Positions 28,140 through 28,699 of a stretch of 28,699 nucleotides of DNA are shown here, one piece after another; the stretch's first letter is position 1; each line of letters starts with the position of its first letter. The translations under genes were made by a program, and so were the position numbers. A model generated the notes under the pieces. That model was not told where the DNA came from and ran no database searches. It was given only the letters and a program-made list of their open reading frames with translations. The stretch is taken from positions 11,158 to 39,856 of the forward strand of contig MU129231.1 of the NCBI GenBank assembly GCA_014904985.1. Reading direction: 5' to 3'. Source of the DNA: Hydnum rufescens UP504. Taxonomy: Eukaryota; Basidiomycota; Agaricomycetes; Cantharellales; Hydnaceae.

Positions 28140-28699
28140 GGGGAGTCATAGTGGAGTAGAACAAAAGAGTAATAAAGAAATGATGTAATAATGCGGTCAT
28201 AGCTGAGTCATCCATAGAGTGTGATGTCATAGTGAAGTCATAGTGATGTCATTCATAAAGAGAACAAAAGGATTCATAAAGGGAATGATGTCACTATATT
28301 GCTGAGCTTGTGGAGTGGGTGGAGCATGATGTCACTGATCTTGTGATGTGTCTTGGGCTCATGGGAAGCAAAATTAAAGGACATCTCCGGGTTCTGGAGA
28401 TTAATCTGAGCATAGTCCAGTGGTTAAGGTGTTTTTGTTACTGGTTAAAAAAGGAACAAGTGCATGGTGTGGGATTCGATGCAGAGACAGCAGTTTGTAT
28501 CCGTAATAGGCGTGCTTGGTATCATTCGAATGCGATTTTTAACAGCTTTCTGGGGCGGTGGTTCCGAGCAGATCCGGTGTAAACTGACGGAGAAATTCGT
28601 TTTTTACTGATGGGTGTTGATTCTGATAGTAATATTCGTTCTGTAGAGTTCAGTTTTAATCTGTTCTTCGCGTGCTCAGTACCGTTGGATGCGTAATTT
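28140..28699 (-). mobile_element. Second repeat D copy, reversed, cut by the window edge
   Basis: It matches 8400-8960 in reverse complement: modules (28520-28699), tRNA-like head, the GGAGATTAAT block before it, and the CATTCATAAA.AGAACAAAAGG block near 28250. Where the 8880-9001 copy has TGACTCA, this one has one TGAGTCA (28204-28210) and four TGATGTCA (28222, 28244, 28286, 28327). The copy begins next to the unknown gene's upstream exon. Confidence 0.7.
28413..28482 (+). ncRNA. tRNA-like pol III head, better-kept copy
   Basis: TAGTCCAGTGGTTAAGG (28413-28429) matches a tRNA A box and GGGATTCGATGC (28471-28482) a B box, 58 bases apart, followed by the module body. This is the arrangement of a tRNA-derived SINE head. 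The homology between the two D copies also extends upstream of the A box, so a pure SINE is not proven. Confidence 0.55.

Overview
This window looks like transposon-dense, repeat-rich DNA of a mushroom-forming fungus (Basidiomycota, probably Agaricomycetes). The grounds are two kinds of Ty3/Gypsy retrotransposon with chromodomain integrases of the type common in these fungi, a KDZ-type (Kyakuja-Dileera-Zisupton) transposase, short introns (48-65 bp) with GTGAGT/GTATGT donors and CTRAY-like branch points, and heavy C-to-T decay of the transposons. The genus cannot be told from the sequence. I see no clear host housekeeping gene.

Layout. Positions 587-21156 are the 3' part of one Ty3/Gypsy element on the + strand (element A: RNase H, integrase, chromodomain, a long unrecognised third ORF, 3' LTR). 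A is broken twice. A reversed solo LTR of A's own family sits at 800-1378 inside RNase H, with a CCTGG target duplication. A 14.3-kb second Ty3 element on the - strand (element B, 3214-17504) sits between the integrase core and the chromodomain, with a GCACC target duplication. Removing either insert rejoins A's protein motifs. B is itself broken: repeat C (12715-16769), with a palindrome of about 2.9 kb, splits gag, and repeat D (about 8121-9641) splits reverse transcriptase from RNase H. Between B's integrase and its 3' LTR lies a spliced cysteine-rich gene running antisense to B, followed by a small palindrome, AT-rich DNA and telomere-like repeats. A itself landed in an older copy of the C family, whose remainder is at 21157-22440. 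The levels are C copy > A > B > C1 and D.

Right part. After a short-repeat zone (22480-23000) comes a KDZ transposase relic on the + strand (23162-25872), split by a 1.3-kb insert and carrying one internal TGA. Tail-to-tail with it is a spliced gene of unknown function on the - strand (26289-28138) containing an 18-bp minisatellite. The window ends in a second, reversed copy of repeat D.

Common threads. Almost every internal stop in A, B, the antisense gene and KDZ is TGA where Arg (CGA) is expected. The two LTRs of B differ almost only by transitions, often TG in one copy against CA in the other. Both fit CpG methylation/deamination or RIP-like silencing. Repeat D links a tRNA-like pol III head, about 159-bp modules and a cluster of bZIP-type sites before a TATA box.
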